DNA from: a virus
Virus record (IMG/VR): IMGVR_UViG_3300029787_000222
Location: 1 to 30,424 of that record
DNA length: 30,424 nucleotides
Reading direction: 5' to 3' (one strand)
This document shows, one piece after another, positions 7,950 to 12,826 of the stretch (positions are counted from its first letter, which is position 1; each line of letters starts with the position of its first letter). The notes under the pieces are model-generated. The model was not told where the DNA came from and made no database searches. It saw only the letters and a program-made list of their open reading frames with translations. A program made the translations under genes and the position numbers.

Positions 7950-7978
7950 ATAATATGGAATACAATCACCAATGTCAA
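7950..7978 (-). promoter_or_regulatory. Sigma-70-type promoter of minus-strand gene
   Basis: Read on the minus strand: TTGACA (7978-7973), exactly 17 bases, TATTAT (7955-7950). The start would lie about 25 bases before the ATG at 7917. The leader contains GTTAGTTAAACAAAAGGAGA, nearly the same as the leader of the divergent early promoter. Confidence 0.85.
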
Positions 7979-8010
7979 CAATATTCGGAATTATTTTTTT
8001 AAGGGTGTTT

Positions 8011-8031
8011 TGTGGATAAAATTGTGGATAA
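8011..8031 (-). promoter_or_regulatory. Two DnaA boxes, 12-bp spacing
   Basis: TGTGGATAA occurs at 8011-8019 and again at 8023-8031. Each is the exact complement of the consensus box TTATCCACA. The start-to-start distance is 12 bp, so they lie on nearly the same helix face. Two exact 9-mers so close together are unlikely by chance in this sequence. Confidence 0.7.
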
Positions 8032-8035
8032 ATAG

Positions 8036-8059
8036 AGTAGGGGGTACAGTAGGGGGTAC
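8036..8059 (+). repeat. 12-bp tandem repeat (iteron-like)
   Basis: AGTAGGGGGTAC is present twice in direct tandem (8036-8047 and 8048-8059), followed by a TGTG that does not extend a third copy. The G run is notable in an AT-rich genome. The period equals the DnaA-box spacing. It may be a binding site for a phage initiator such as the DnaD-like protein. Confidence 0.8.
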
Positions 8060-8150
8060 TGTGTAAGAAAAAGAAAAAGACAAAGATTAATATAAAGCTA
8101 AAGAATAGGAAGAATTAAAAGAATTGGAAAAAGAAGGTTGAAAATAAACA

Positions 8151-8179
8151 TTGACAAGTTGAATATTAATCACTATTCT
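8151..8179 (+). promoter_or_regulatory. Early promoter
   Basis: TTGACA (8151-8156), 17-base spacer, TATTCT (8174-8179). The leader carries GTTAGTTAAACAAAGG (8186-8201) running into GGAG, with the ATG of the first early gene at 8209. This promoter probably drives the whole early module up to the terminator near 15490. Confidence 0.85.
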
Positions 8180-8208
8180 TGTAGAGTTAGTTAAACAAAG
8201 GAGAAAAA

Positions 8209-8511
8209 ATGAAACTATTTACTATGAAAGAAATATTTGAAGATATTAAAGATGCTGTCGATACAGCAGAACACTACATGGATTCAACCGAAGATCAACT
8301 TGATGGACTTGTACAAATATTTGAAAAAGTAGAAGAAATGCAAAAACATTATGATTTATATGAAGCTAAAGACATGAATTATAAAATGGAAGCAATCAAA
8401 GAAATGGCTGAATATAGAGAAATAACCGACTTTGAAGATATGTTAGATGATGATTTTGGCAACTTGACAAGTGAACAAATGTCAGAAAAAACAAATATGG
8501 AGAAACAATAA
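8209..8511 (+). CDS. First early gene, acidic helical protein, unknown
   Basis: A 100-residue protein, very acidic (many Asp and Glu) and predicted mostly helical, starting after a perfect GGAGA site behind the early promoter. The first gene of an early operon often encodes a host-takeover or regulatory protein, but no motif supports a specific job. Near its start the DNA holds a 16-base dyad, TGCTGT-CGAT-ACAGCA (8253-8268), which could be chance or a regulator site. Acidic DNA-mimic proteins are one possibility; this is a guess from charge alone. Confidence 0.7.
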   Translation: MKLFTMKEIFEDIKDAVDTAEHYMDSTEDQLDGLVQIFEKVEEMQKHYDLYEAKDMNYKMEAIKEMAEYREITDFEDMLDDDFGNLTSEQMSEKTNMEKQ

Positions 8512-8512
8512 A

Positions 8513-8599
8513 ATGATAGTAGAAATAATCGCATATTCAATATTCATAATATTTTTTTGGGAAATGTTTAAAAAGGTGGTACAAGAATGGATACAGTAA
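8513..8599 (+). CDS. 28-residue membrane peptide
   Basis: A short reading frame beginning two bases after the preceding stop, with a GGAGA site (8499-8503) about ten bases before the ATG. Residues 2-17 (IVEIIAYSIFIIFFWE) form one membrane segment, followed by a basic tail. It overlaps the start of the next gene by 13 bases. It is the first of three such tiny membrane peptides in the early operon. It is too short for family assignment; the placement, the SD and the coherent hydrophobic segment support expression. Confidence 0.5.
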   Translation: MIVEIIAYSIFIIFFWEMFKKVVQEWIQ

Positions 8600-8817
8600 T
8601 TAAATTTAATTTTAAAGAATTAGAATTGTTAATTGAAGTAATGGAAAGAAATCGAATTGACAATGATGATGAAAACAAGTTAAGGCATGAACTACGACAA
8701 ATTCGTGAGAATGCAGAAATTAAGAAAAACACAGATACAGAAGTATTGGCTAACAAGCCATCAGAAGAAGTGAGATTAAATCCTTCTATGAGTACAGCTG
8801 TTGATGAAATAGAATAA
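8587..8817 (+). CDS. Small charged protein, unknown
   Basis: A 76-residue protein preceded by AAGGTGG. Residues about 8-45 form a charged amphipathic helix or two (ELELLIEVMERN, ENKLRHELRQIREN), and the C-terminal third is likely disordered. It overlaps the membrane peptide before it and is followed closely by the SSB-like gene. No enzyme or DNA-binding motif is clear. Confidence 0.65.
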   Translation: MDTVIKFNFKELELLIEVMERNRIDNDDENKLRHELRQIRENAEIKKNTDTEVLANKPSEEVRLNPSMSTAVDEIE

Positions 8818-8826
8818 GGAGAAAAT

Positions 8827-9453
8827 ATGGCTTTTGTAAATTTAAAAGACCTAAAAGCAAATGTAGGTGGTCAGTTGAGATTGACTTTAAACTCAGCAGG
8901 TGTCTACGAAGAAAAAGAATGGCAAGGTAAGAAGTTTAATACCTTTAAATATGAAGTGATCCAAGATGGCACTATATCAAGCTTAGATGCGACAGATAGT
9001 CTTCATAGGAAGTTGATGAGTATATCAAAAGGAAATGACTTCCTATTAAGTTGGGAACAATTCACTACTGATTCAGGCGAGCTTAGAAATTATTGGAAGG
9101 TTGAACCAGTTAGTAAAGATTCTGCTAATCCAGTATTTGAGAATGTAAAGAAAAGCATCAATGAGTTTGACCAAAAACTACAAGCAGATAAAGCAGTAAA
9201 ACAAGCAGTAGAAACTACTAATACCACTTACACCAATGGTGCAAGAATGGGTATGATTTTCAACAATGTAGTTAAATTGTATATTGCCAATGATATGGTA
9301 TGGACTACTGACGAGTTTGTAAACAACTTTAAACGAGTTGAAGCTTGGGTAGAAGCTTGTGAAAATCCTAAAGCGATACCACAAGCAAGCAAACCTAATG
9401 AACCAGTTGCCGAAGAATCGGTAGAAATTAAAGCAGACGACTTACCATTCTAA
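8827..9453 (+). CDS. Single-stranded DNA-binding protein (SSB-like)
   Basis: A 208-residue protein after TAAGGAGA. The N-terminal part (residues 1-95) reads as a beta-barrel-like series of strands with aromatics (EEKEWQGKKFNTFKYEVI, WEQFT, YWKVEP), as in OB folds. The C-terminus is a disordered linker ending in KADDLPF. An acidic tip ending in Pro-Phe is the hallmark of bacterial SSB proteins and docks many host repair and replication proteins. A helical region (about 105-185) lies between the two parts, which is unlike classical SSB. It probably coats phage ssDNA and links it to host partners. Confidence 0.65.
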   Translation: MAFVNLKDLKANVGGQLRLTLNSAGVYEEKEWQGKKFNTFKYEVIQDGTISSLDATDSLHRKLMSISKGNDFLLSWEQFTTDSGELRNYWKVEPVSKDSANPVFENVKKSINEFDQKLQADKAVKQAVETTNTTYTNGARMGMIFNNVVKLYIANDMVWTTDEFVNNFKRVEAWVEACENPKAIPQASKPNEPVAEESVEIKADDLPF

Positions 9454-9551
9454 TGAGTAACGATAATACAATAATAATGCTCTTATTAGTAATTGTTTGG
9501 TTGATAGTTGCATTATTTGGAATTATGTTTGTGGGGTTAATTATAATGTAG
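9453..9551 (+). CDS. 32-residue membrane peptide
   Basis: The ATG overlaps the stop of the SSB-like gene (TAATG), so it is translationally coupled. After a short polar start (MSNDN) residues 6-32 are almost entirely hydrophobic (LLLVIVWLIVALFGIMFVG within), giving one long membrane segment with no tail. The coupling and hydrophobicity argue for a real product. Function is unknown; inner-membrane peptides of this size in phages can alter host physiology or block superinfection, but nothing here shows which. Confidence 0.55.
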   Translation: MSNDNTIIMLLLVIVWLIVALFGIMFVGLIIM

Positions 9552-9556
9552 AAACT

Positions 9557-9632
9557 GGGGCAGCTACTTCTTATTCCTTTGTTTAATTAACATGATCAAA
9601 TCGAATAGTAGCTGTCCCTTTCTCCTGAAAGG
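9557..9632 (+). ncRNA. Structured leader of methyltransferase gene (candidate riboregulator)
   Basis: Two adjacent hairpins lie just before the ATG at 9638. Stem A pairs 9557-9568 with 9607-9618 (11 Watson-Crick pairs and one G.U) and exposes a 38-base loop. Stem B pairs CCTTTC (9617-9622) with GAAAGG (9627-9632), closing a four-base loop and covering the ribosome binding site AAAGGA. Loop A contains CCTTTGTTTAATTAAC (9576-9591), complementary to the early-operon leader at 8186-8201 (15 pairs plus one G.U). Its TCCTTT (9575-9580) can also pair with the methyltransferase's own AAAGGA. Structure is read by eye; regulation is inferred. Confidence 0.5.
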
Positions 9633-9637
9633 ATATT

Positions 9638-10384
9638 ATGATAAATAAAATACATAATGAAAATTGTTTAGATACTATGGCTAAAATGCCAGACAATTTT
9701 ATTGATGCAACTATAACTTCTCCACCATACGACAATTTAAGAGATTATAATGGATATGATTTTAATTTTAATAAAATAGCAAAACAATTATATAGAGTAA
9801 CAAAAGATGATGGAATTTTAGTCTGGATAGTTGGAGATGCTACAATTCAAGGAAGTGAAACTGGAAGTTCTTTCAAACAAGTATTGCATTTTAAAGAATT
9901 AGGATTTTCTTTGCACGATACAATGATTTATGAAAAAAACAGTTCATCTTTTCCAGCAAGAAAAGAAAGCAATAGATATACTCAAATATTTGAGTATATG
10001 TTTGTCTTTGGAAAAGGTGGTGTATCTGCAAATCTTATTTGTGATAAAAAAAATAAATGGGCAGGACATAAAGATTTTTCAGGCAAATTAAAAAATCCAG
10101 TTCCAGAATATTCTCCAAGAACAAATATATGGAAATACTCTACGAGTTTTAACGATAAAACTGGACACCCTGCTGTTTTCCCTGAACAATTAGCAGAAGA
10201 CCATATATTAACTTGGACAAATGAAAAAGATTTAGTTTATGATTGTTTTATGGGAAGTGGAACTACTGCAAAAATGTGCATTTTAAATAATCGTAATTAT
10301 ATTGGTAGTGAAATTTCTAAAGAATACTGCGATACAGCAAACGAAAGAATTTATAAGATTAATATACAGGAGAAAAATGCCTAA
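9638..10384 (+). CDS. DNA methyltransferase (beta-class order, TSPPY)
   Basis: A 248-residue SAM-dependent DNA methyltransferase. Catalytic motif IV is TSPPY (residues 27-31) near the N-terminus, and the SAM-binding motif FMGSGTT (204-210) is near the C-terminus, the order of beta-class amino-methyltransferases. TSPPY is common in N4-cytosine enzymes but also occurs in N6-adenine enzymes, so the methylated base is open. The middle (about 100-180) is the probable target recognition region. It overlaps the next gene by 8 bases. It probably protects phage DNA from host restriction or marks it. The leader may control its translation. Confidence 0.85.
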   Translation: MINKIHNENCLDTMAKMPDNFIDATITSPPYDNLRDYNGYDFNFNKIAKQLYRVTKDDGILVWIVGDATIQGSETGSSFKQVLHFKELGFSLHDTMIYEKNSSSFPARKESNRYTQIFEYMFVFGKGGVSANLICDKKNKWAGHKDFSGKLKNPVPEYSPRTNIWKYSTSFNDKTGHPAVFPEQLAEDHILTWTNEKDLVYDCFMGSGTTAKMCILNNRNYIGSEISKEYCDTANERIYKINIQEKNA

Positions 10385-10793
10385 ATTAAAAATATTCCCA
10401 AGCGACTCTATATGGAGTAAATACATTAGAACAAGAGATAATTGGACTTGCCAAAGATGTGATAAGAAATATGCACCACCCACTTCTGCCTTACATTGTT
10501 CACACTTTTGGAGTAGAGGATCATGGAGTGTAAGATTTGATGAAGATAATTGCCAGGCATTATGTTATGGCTGCCACTCATATTTAGGTGGCAATCCACA
10601 AGAACATAGAGAATTTATATTAAATAAATTAGGACAAGAAAGATTTGATGCTTTACAGAAAAGAAGAAATACTGCATTAAAGTCAGGACAAAAGAAACAC
10701 TTATTATCAAAAGAATTTAGAAAAGAAGTACAATTAATGTTAGATAATTTAAATCTTAAAAAGTCAGAAGATTTTTACGACTATTTAGATTAG
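10377..10793 (+). CDS. NinG/Rap-like HNH protein (recombination nuclease)
   Basis: A 138-residue protein with the start at 10377, chosen because CAGGAGAAAA precedes that ATG. Zinc-type cysteines CQRC (25-28) and CYGC (63-66) bracket ALHCSHFWSRG (38-48) and RFDEDN (53-58), followed by GGN (71-73) and a helix containing KLGQERFDAL (84-93). The string CxxC, HCSHFxSRG, RFDEDN, GN and G-ER-AL parallels lambda NinG (Rap), which cuts Holliday junctions and branched DNA. It probably resolves recombination or replication intermediates before packaging. A general HNH nuclease is the alternative. Confidence 0.7.
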   Translation: MPKLKIFPSDSIWSKYIRTRDNWTCQRCDKKYAPPTSALHCSHFWSRGSWSVRFDEDNCQALCYGCHSYLGGNPQEHREFILNKLGQERFDALQKRRNTALKSGQKKHLLSKEFRKEVQLMLDNLNLKKSEDFYDYLD

Positions 10794-10812
10794 GAGAAAA
10801 AAGGAGAATAAA

Positions 10813-10947
10813 ATGAGTTGTTACAGAATAATATATTGCTTAACAAAAAATTGCAACACTTTAATAAACAATGACGAAGGTGGATATTGTATAAAGTGTT
10901 GGAATAAAAAAGACGAAGAAGTAAAAAAAGCAGGTAAGAATGGCTAA
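10813..10947 (+). CDS. 44-residue zinc-ribbon-like protein
   Basis: A short gene after a clear AAGGAGA site. It carries five cysteines: C3, C9 and C14 in the first half, and the pair C26-x2-C29 in YCIKC. C9-x4-C14 together with C26-x2-C29 would make a small zinc knuckle or ribbon. The C-terminus is lysine-rich. It overlaps the next gene by 8 bases. Small zinc-binding phage proteins often touch nucleic acid or host polymerase; the specific role is unknown. Confidence 0.6.
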   Translation: MSCYRIIYCLTKNCNTLINNDEGGYCIKCWNKKDEEVKKAGKNG

Positions 10948-11200
10948 ATCACACCCAACTTATAATGTGTCTGGTAAGCACATGGGAACAATACAGGATC
11001 GTTGCAAGAATGCAAATATACCTGATGCTTGGAGCGAAGAAGGAATAGCAGAAAGAGAAGCTTTTGCAAAACAATTTGGAAGGGCATGGTATTTATTTCA
11101 AGGTAAAGAAATGCGATATAACAGAAAAAAGACTTGGTTAGAACAATTCCATGTTGAAGATACAAGACGACCAAGAGGAAAGGGGCTAAGAAAAAAATGA
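10940..11200 (+). CDS. Small basic protein, unknown
   Basis: An 86-residue protein with a Trp/Tyr-rich middle (FGRAWYLFQGKEMRYNRKKTW) and a basic end (RRPRGKGLRKK). It overlaps both neighbours (8 bases before, 4 after), so it sits in a tightly packed early operon between a zinc-ribbon protein and a membrane peptide. The charge suggests nucleic acid binding, but no known domain is recognised. Confidence 0.65.
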   Translation: MAKSHPTYNVSGKHMGTIQDRCKNANIPDAWSEEGIAEREAFAKQFGRAWYLFQGKEMRYNRKKTWLEQFHVEDTRRPRGKGLRKK

Positions 11201-11289
11201 TAGATATAATAGTTACTTTAGGTGTGCTTTATGGTTGCTACAAATTGTTTCCAAAAGTATACGAAGAAATACACAAATTAGATGAATAA
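11197..11289 (+). CDS. 30-residue membrane peptide
   Basis: It starts at an ATGA overlap with the stop of the preceding gene. Residues 2-17 (IDIIVTLGVLYGCYKL) form one membrane segment and the remainder is a short charged tail (YEEIHKLDE). This is the third tiny membrane peptide in the early operon and has the same design as the one at 8513. It is too short for family assignment. Confidence 0.5.
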   Translation: MIDIIVTLGVLYGCYKLFPKVYEEIHKLDE

Positions 11290-11301
11290 GGAGAATAAAG
11301 T

Positions 11302-11946
11302 ATGGCACATACAATATATAAAACAAAGGAAGGTAAAAGAGTTAGTTCGGTTACCACAATCATAGGCAACAATCTTGGGTGGAACTTTTATCCATTGTTA
11401 AATTGGAATTTAAAATTACTAAAACAGGGAGTAGATCCAAAAGAAGAATTAAGGTCTGCAGGTAGAACAGGGACTTTAGCACACAATATGATAGAACAGT
11501 TTACTATTGGTGGTAGAGTACAGAATTTAGATACCTATTCTCCAACAGAAATTAGTCAAGCTAAACAAGCATATTATAACTATTTGGATTTTAAAAACGA
11601 CTATCAGCCTGAAATCTTGCATAGTGAACTACAAATGGTTTCAGAAAAATATAAGTTTGGTGGAACTTGCGATGCAGTAGCCAAAGTAAAGATTGGTAAA
11701 AACACCAAGCTTATGATCTTAGACTGGAAAAGTAGTAATTCTATACATTCAGAACATAAAATACAAATATCTGCTTATGCAAAAATGTATGAAGAAAATA
11801 CAGGCGAAAAAATCAAAGGTGCTTTAATTGTACGAATAGACAAAGAAAAAAAAGAGTATCAAGTAGAGCATTTAAAGATTAAAGACTTGAACTGGGGTTG
11901 GAAGATGTTTAAGTTATTATTAAAAATACAGGAGAATAAAAGATAA
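11302..11946 (+). CDS. PD-(D/E)XK nuclease of RecB/Cas4 type
   Basis: A 214-residue protein after an AGGAGA site with the full RecB-family nuclease pattern: GTLAHNMIE (57-65, motif H61), GGTCD (120-124, D124), ILDWKSS (139-145, D141 and K143) and QISAYAKMY (155-163, Q155 and Y159). These are the metal-binding and DNA-contacting residues of RecB-like exonucleases and phage nucleases. It probably processes DNA ends during recombination-dependent replication or degrades host DNA. No iron-sulphur cysteines are present, unlike typical Cas4. It overlaps the next gene by one base. Confidence 0.8.
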   Translation: MAHTIYKTKEGKRVSSVTTIIGNNLGWNFYPLLNWNLKLLKQGVDPKEELRSAGRTGTLAHNMIEQFTIGGRVQNLDTYSPTEISQAKQAYYNYLDFKNDYQPEILHSELQMVSEKYKFGGTCDAVAKVKIGKNTKLMILDWKSSNSIHSEHKIQISAYAKMYEENTGEKIKGALIVRIDKEKKEYQVEHLKIKDLNWGWKMFKLLLKIQENKR

Positions 11947-12311
11947 TGAGAAAACGATTTTTAGATGCTGACATTTTTAGTAAACAATGGTTCAGAAAGC
12001 TATCGGCACAACAAAAAGTATTATGGCTATATATTATATCCAACTGCAGCCACGATGGCTTTTGGGAGTATGATCCTGAAAGATTGACCTTTGAATGCAA
12101 TGGATATGAAGGAGAAATACCTGACATCATTAAAGAAAAGCTACAAATGATTCCTATTGATGATTCACAATATCTATTAAAAAGCTTTATACGATTTCAA
12201 TATGGAAAGCTAAAAATGACAGCACCAGTCCATAAACGAATCATAGAAAGAATATTTGATAAAGGGTTACATGATCATTTTGAAGAATTAGAGGGAGATT
12301 TCTGTGAGTGA
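11946..12311 (+). CDS. DnaD-like / replisome organiser N-domain protein
   Basis: A 121-residue protein whose opening RKRFLDADIFSKQWFRKL and the following KVLWLYIISNCSHDGFW are the pattern of N-terminal winged-helix domains of phage replisome organisers and DnaD/DnaB-like loading proteins. It is short and lacks the usual C-terminal DNA-binding extension, so it may be a single-domain version. It lies in the replication part of the early operon, and no phage helicase or polymerase is present. It probably helps load the host replisome at the candidate origin. The family call is from pattern memory. Confidence 0.6.
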   Translation: MRKRFLDADIFSKQWFRKLSAQQKVLWLYIISNCSHDGFWEYDPERLTFECNGYEGEIPDIIKEKLQMIPIDDSQYLLKSFIRFQYGKLKMTAPVHKRIIERIFDKGLHDHFEELEGDFCE

Positions 12312-12507
12312 TAGAGTTCTAAAAGCAATAGAATTTATTAATAATAAAGAAATAGCTAACATTCACTATATCAATCCCCACAGTATGTGGTTTGACACGA
12401 AAAAACCAGTAGACTTTGGAGATGGAATATTATTTGACCATATCACTTGTACCACCTTAACAGAAGAACAAGTATTATCCTTAGCAAAGGATTTTCAATG
12501 GAAGTAA
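12304..12507 (+). CDS. Small protein, unknown
   Basis: A 67-residue protein read from a GTG at 12304 that overlaps the preceding gene by 8 bases, with a GGGAGA site just upstream (12293-12298). It is mixed alpha/beta with an aromatic middle (PHSMWFDTKKPVDFGDG) and a helical end. It overlaps the next gene by 10 bases. No motif is recognised. Its place between a replisome-organiser-like gene and a methyltransferase suggests a DNA-related accessory role only by association. Confidence 0.6.
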   Translation: MSDRVLKAIEFINNKEIANIHYINPHSMWFDTKKPVDFGDGILFDHITCTTLTEEQVLSLAKDFQWK

Positions 12508-12704
12508 AAGAACTCAATTCCATCTTAATTTATTGTAAAGTAAATGACATCTATGAAATTCAATATGTAGAATCTGCAGGTAGAGTTTCATCGGACTTAC
12601 AAGACATGATGGAATTGTATTGCTTTAAGTACAATAAATACATACCAGTTAAAGATATAATAAAAACAGCCAAAGAACATGGCTACAACAAGGATTTGGG
12701 ATAA
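12498..12704 (+). CDS. Small protein, unknown
   Basis: A 68-residue protein. The ATG at 12498 is preferred over an upstream TTG (12447) because AAAGGA stands at the right distance and the overlap with the preceding gene is short. It shows one or two strands (SILIYCKVND, YEIQYVES) and a helical C-terminus with KYIPVKDIIKTAKEHGY. It is not recognised. Confidence 0.6.
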   Translation: MEVKELNSILIYCKVNDIYEIQYVESAGRVSSDLQDMMELYCFKYNKYIPVKDIIKTAKEHGYNKDLG

Positions 12705-12709
12705 AGATA

Positions 12710-12826
12710 ATGAATATATATTGGCATTTAAAAGGAGTGTCGCAGGTAACCAATCCTGTTTACCCTTGGTCAAATATATGCTTTCGATTCTTATTGGTCT
12801 GGCGACATATCCCAAAAAAATTATGA
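12710..12826 (+). CDS. Possible 38-residue peptide overlapping the methyltransferase start
   Basis: A short frame from ATG 12710 to TGA 12826 whose stop overlaps the probable methyltransferase start (ATGA at 12823-12826), the same coupling used by other gene pairs here. It has a hydrophobic/aromatic middle (WSNICFRFLLVWRHI). The ribosome binding site is weak. The alternative reading is that this stretch is an N-terminal extension of the methyltransferase, whose frame is also open back to 12679. The two frames compete; I prefer the separate peptide slightly. Confidence 0.35.
   Translation: MNIYWHLKGVSQVTNPVYPWSNICFRFLLVWRHIPKKL

Larger units (their letters stand above)
7980..8150. other. Candidate replication origin / control region
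   Basis: This gene-free stretch separates two divergent promoters. It holds an AT-rich block (7990-8000), two perfect DnaA-box sequences (8011-8031), a two-copy 12-bp tandem repeat (8036-8059), and then about 90 bases that are mostly A and G on the plus strand and should melt easily. The combination of DnaA boxes, iteron-like repeats and an AT-rich tract is what an origin that recruits the host initiator would show. The early genes beside it include an SSB-like protein and a DnaD-like protein. Origin activity is inferred, not shown. Confidence 0.55.

Noticed and set aside
8253-8268. Dyad TGCTGTCGATACAGCA as an operator
   Set aside because: It is a perfect 6-bp stem but lies inside a coding region, downstream of the promoter, and occurs once; chance is a sufficient explanation without further copies.
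9557-9637. SAM riboswitch before the methyltransferase
   Set aside because: The position is attractive, but I could not match the conserved core of SAM-II or other SAM classes that I remember. I keep only a general structured leader call.
9571-9640. A fourth minus-strand promoter with the shared leader motif
   Set aside because: The motif GTTAATTAAACAAAGG is present on the minus strand, but no TTGACA lies at the right distance and no start codon with a plausible gene follows.
10302-10376. N-terminal extension of the NinG-like protein from 10302
   Set aside because: The ribosome site points to the ATG at 10377 and the extra residues overlap the methyltransferase C-terminus without family similarity.
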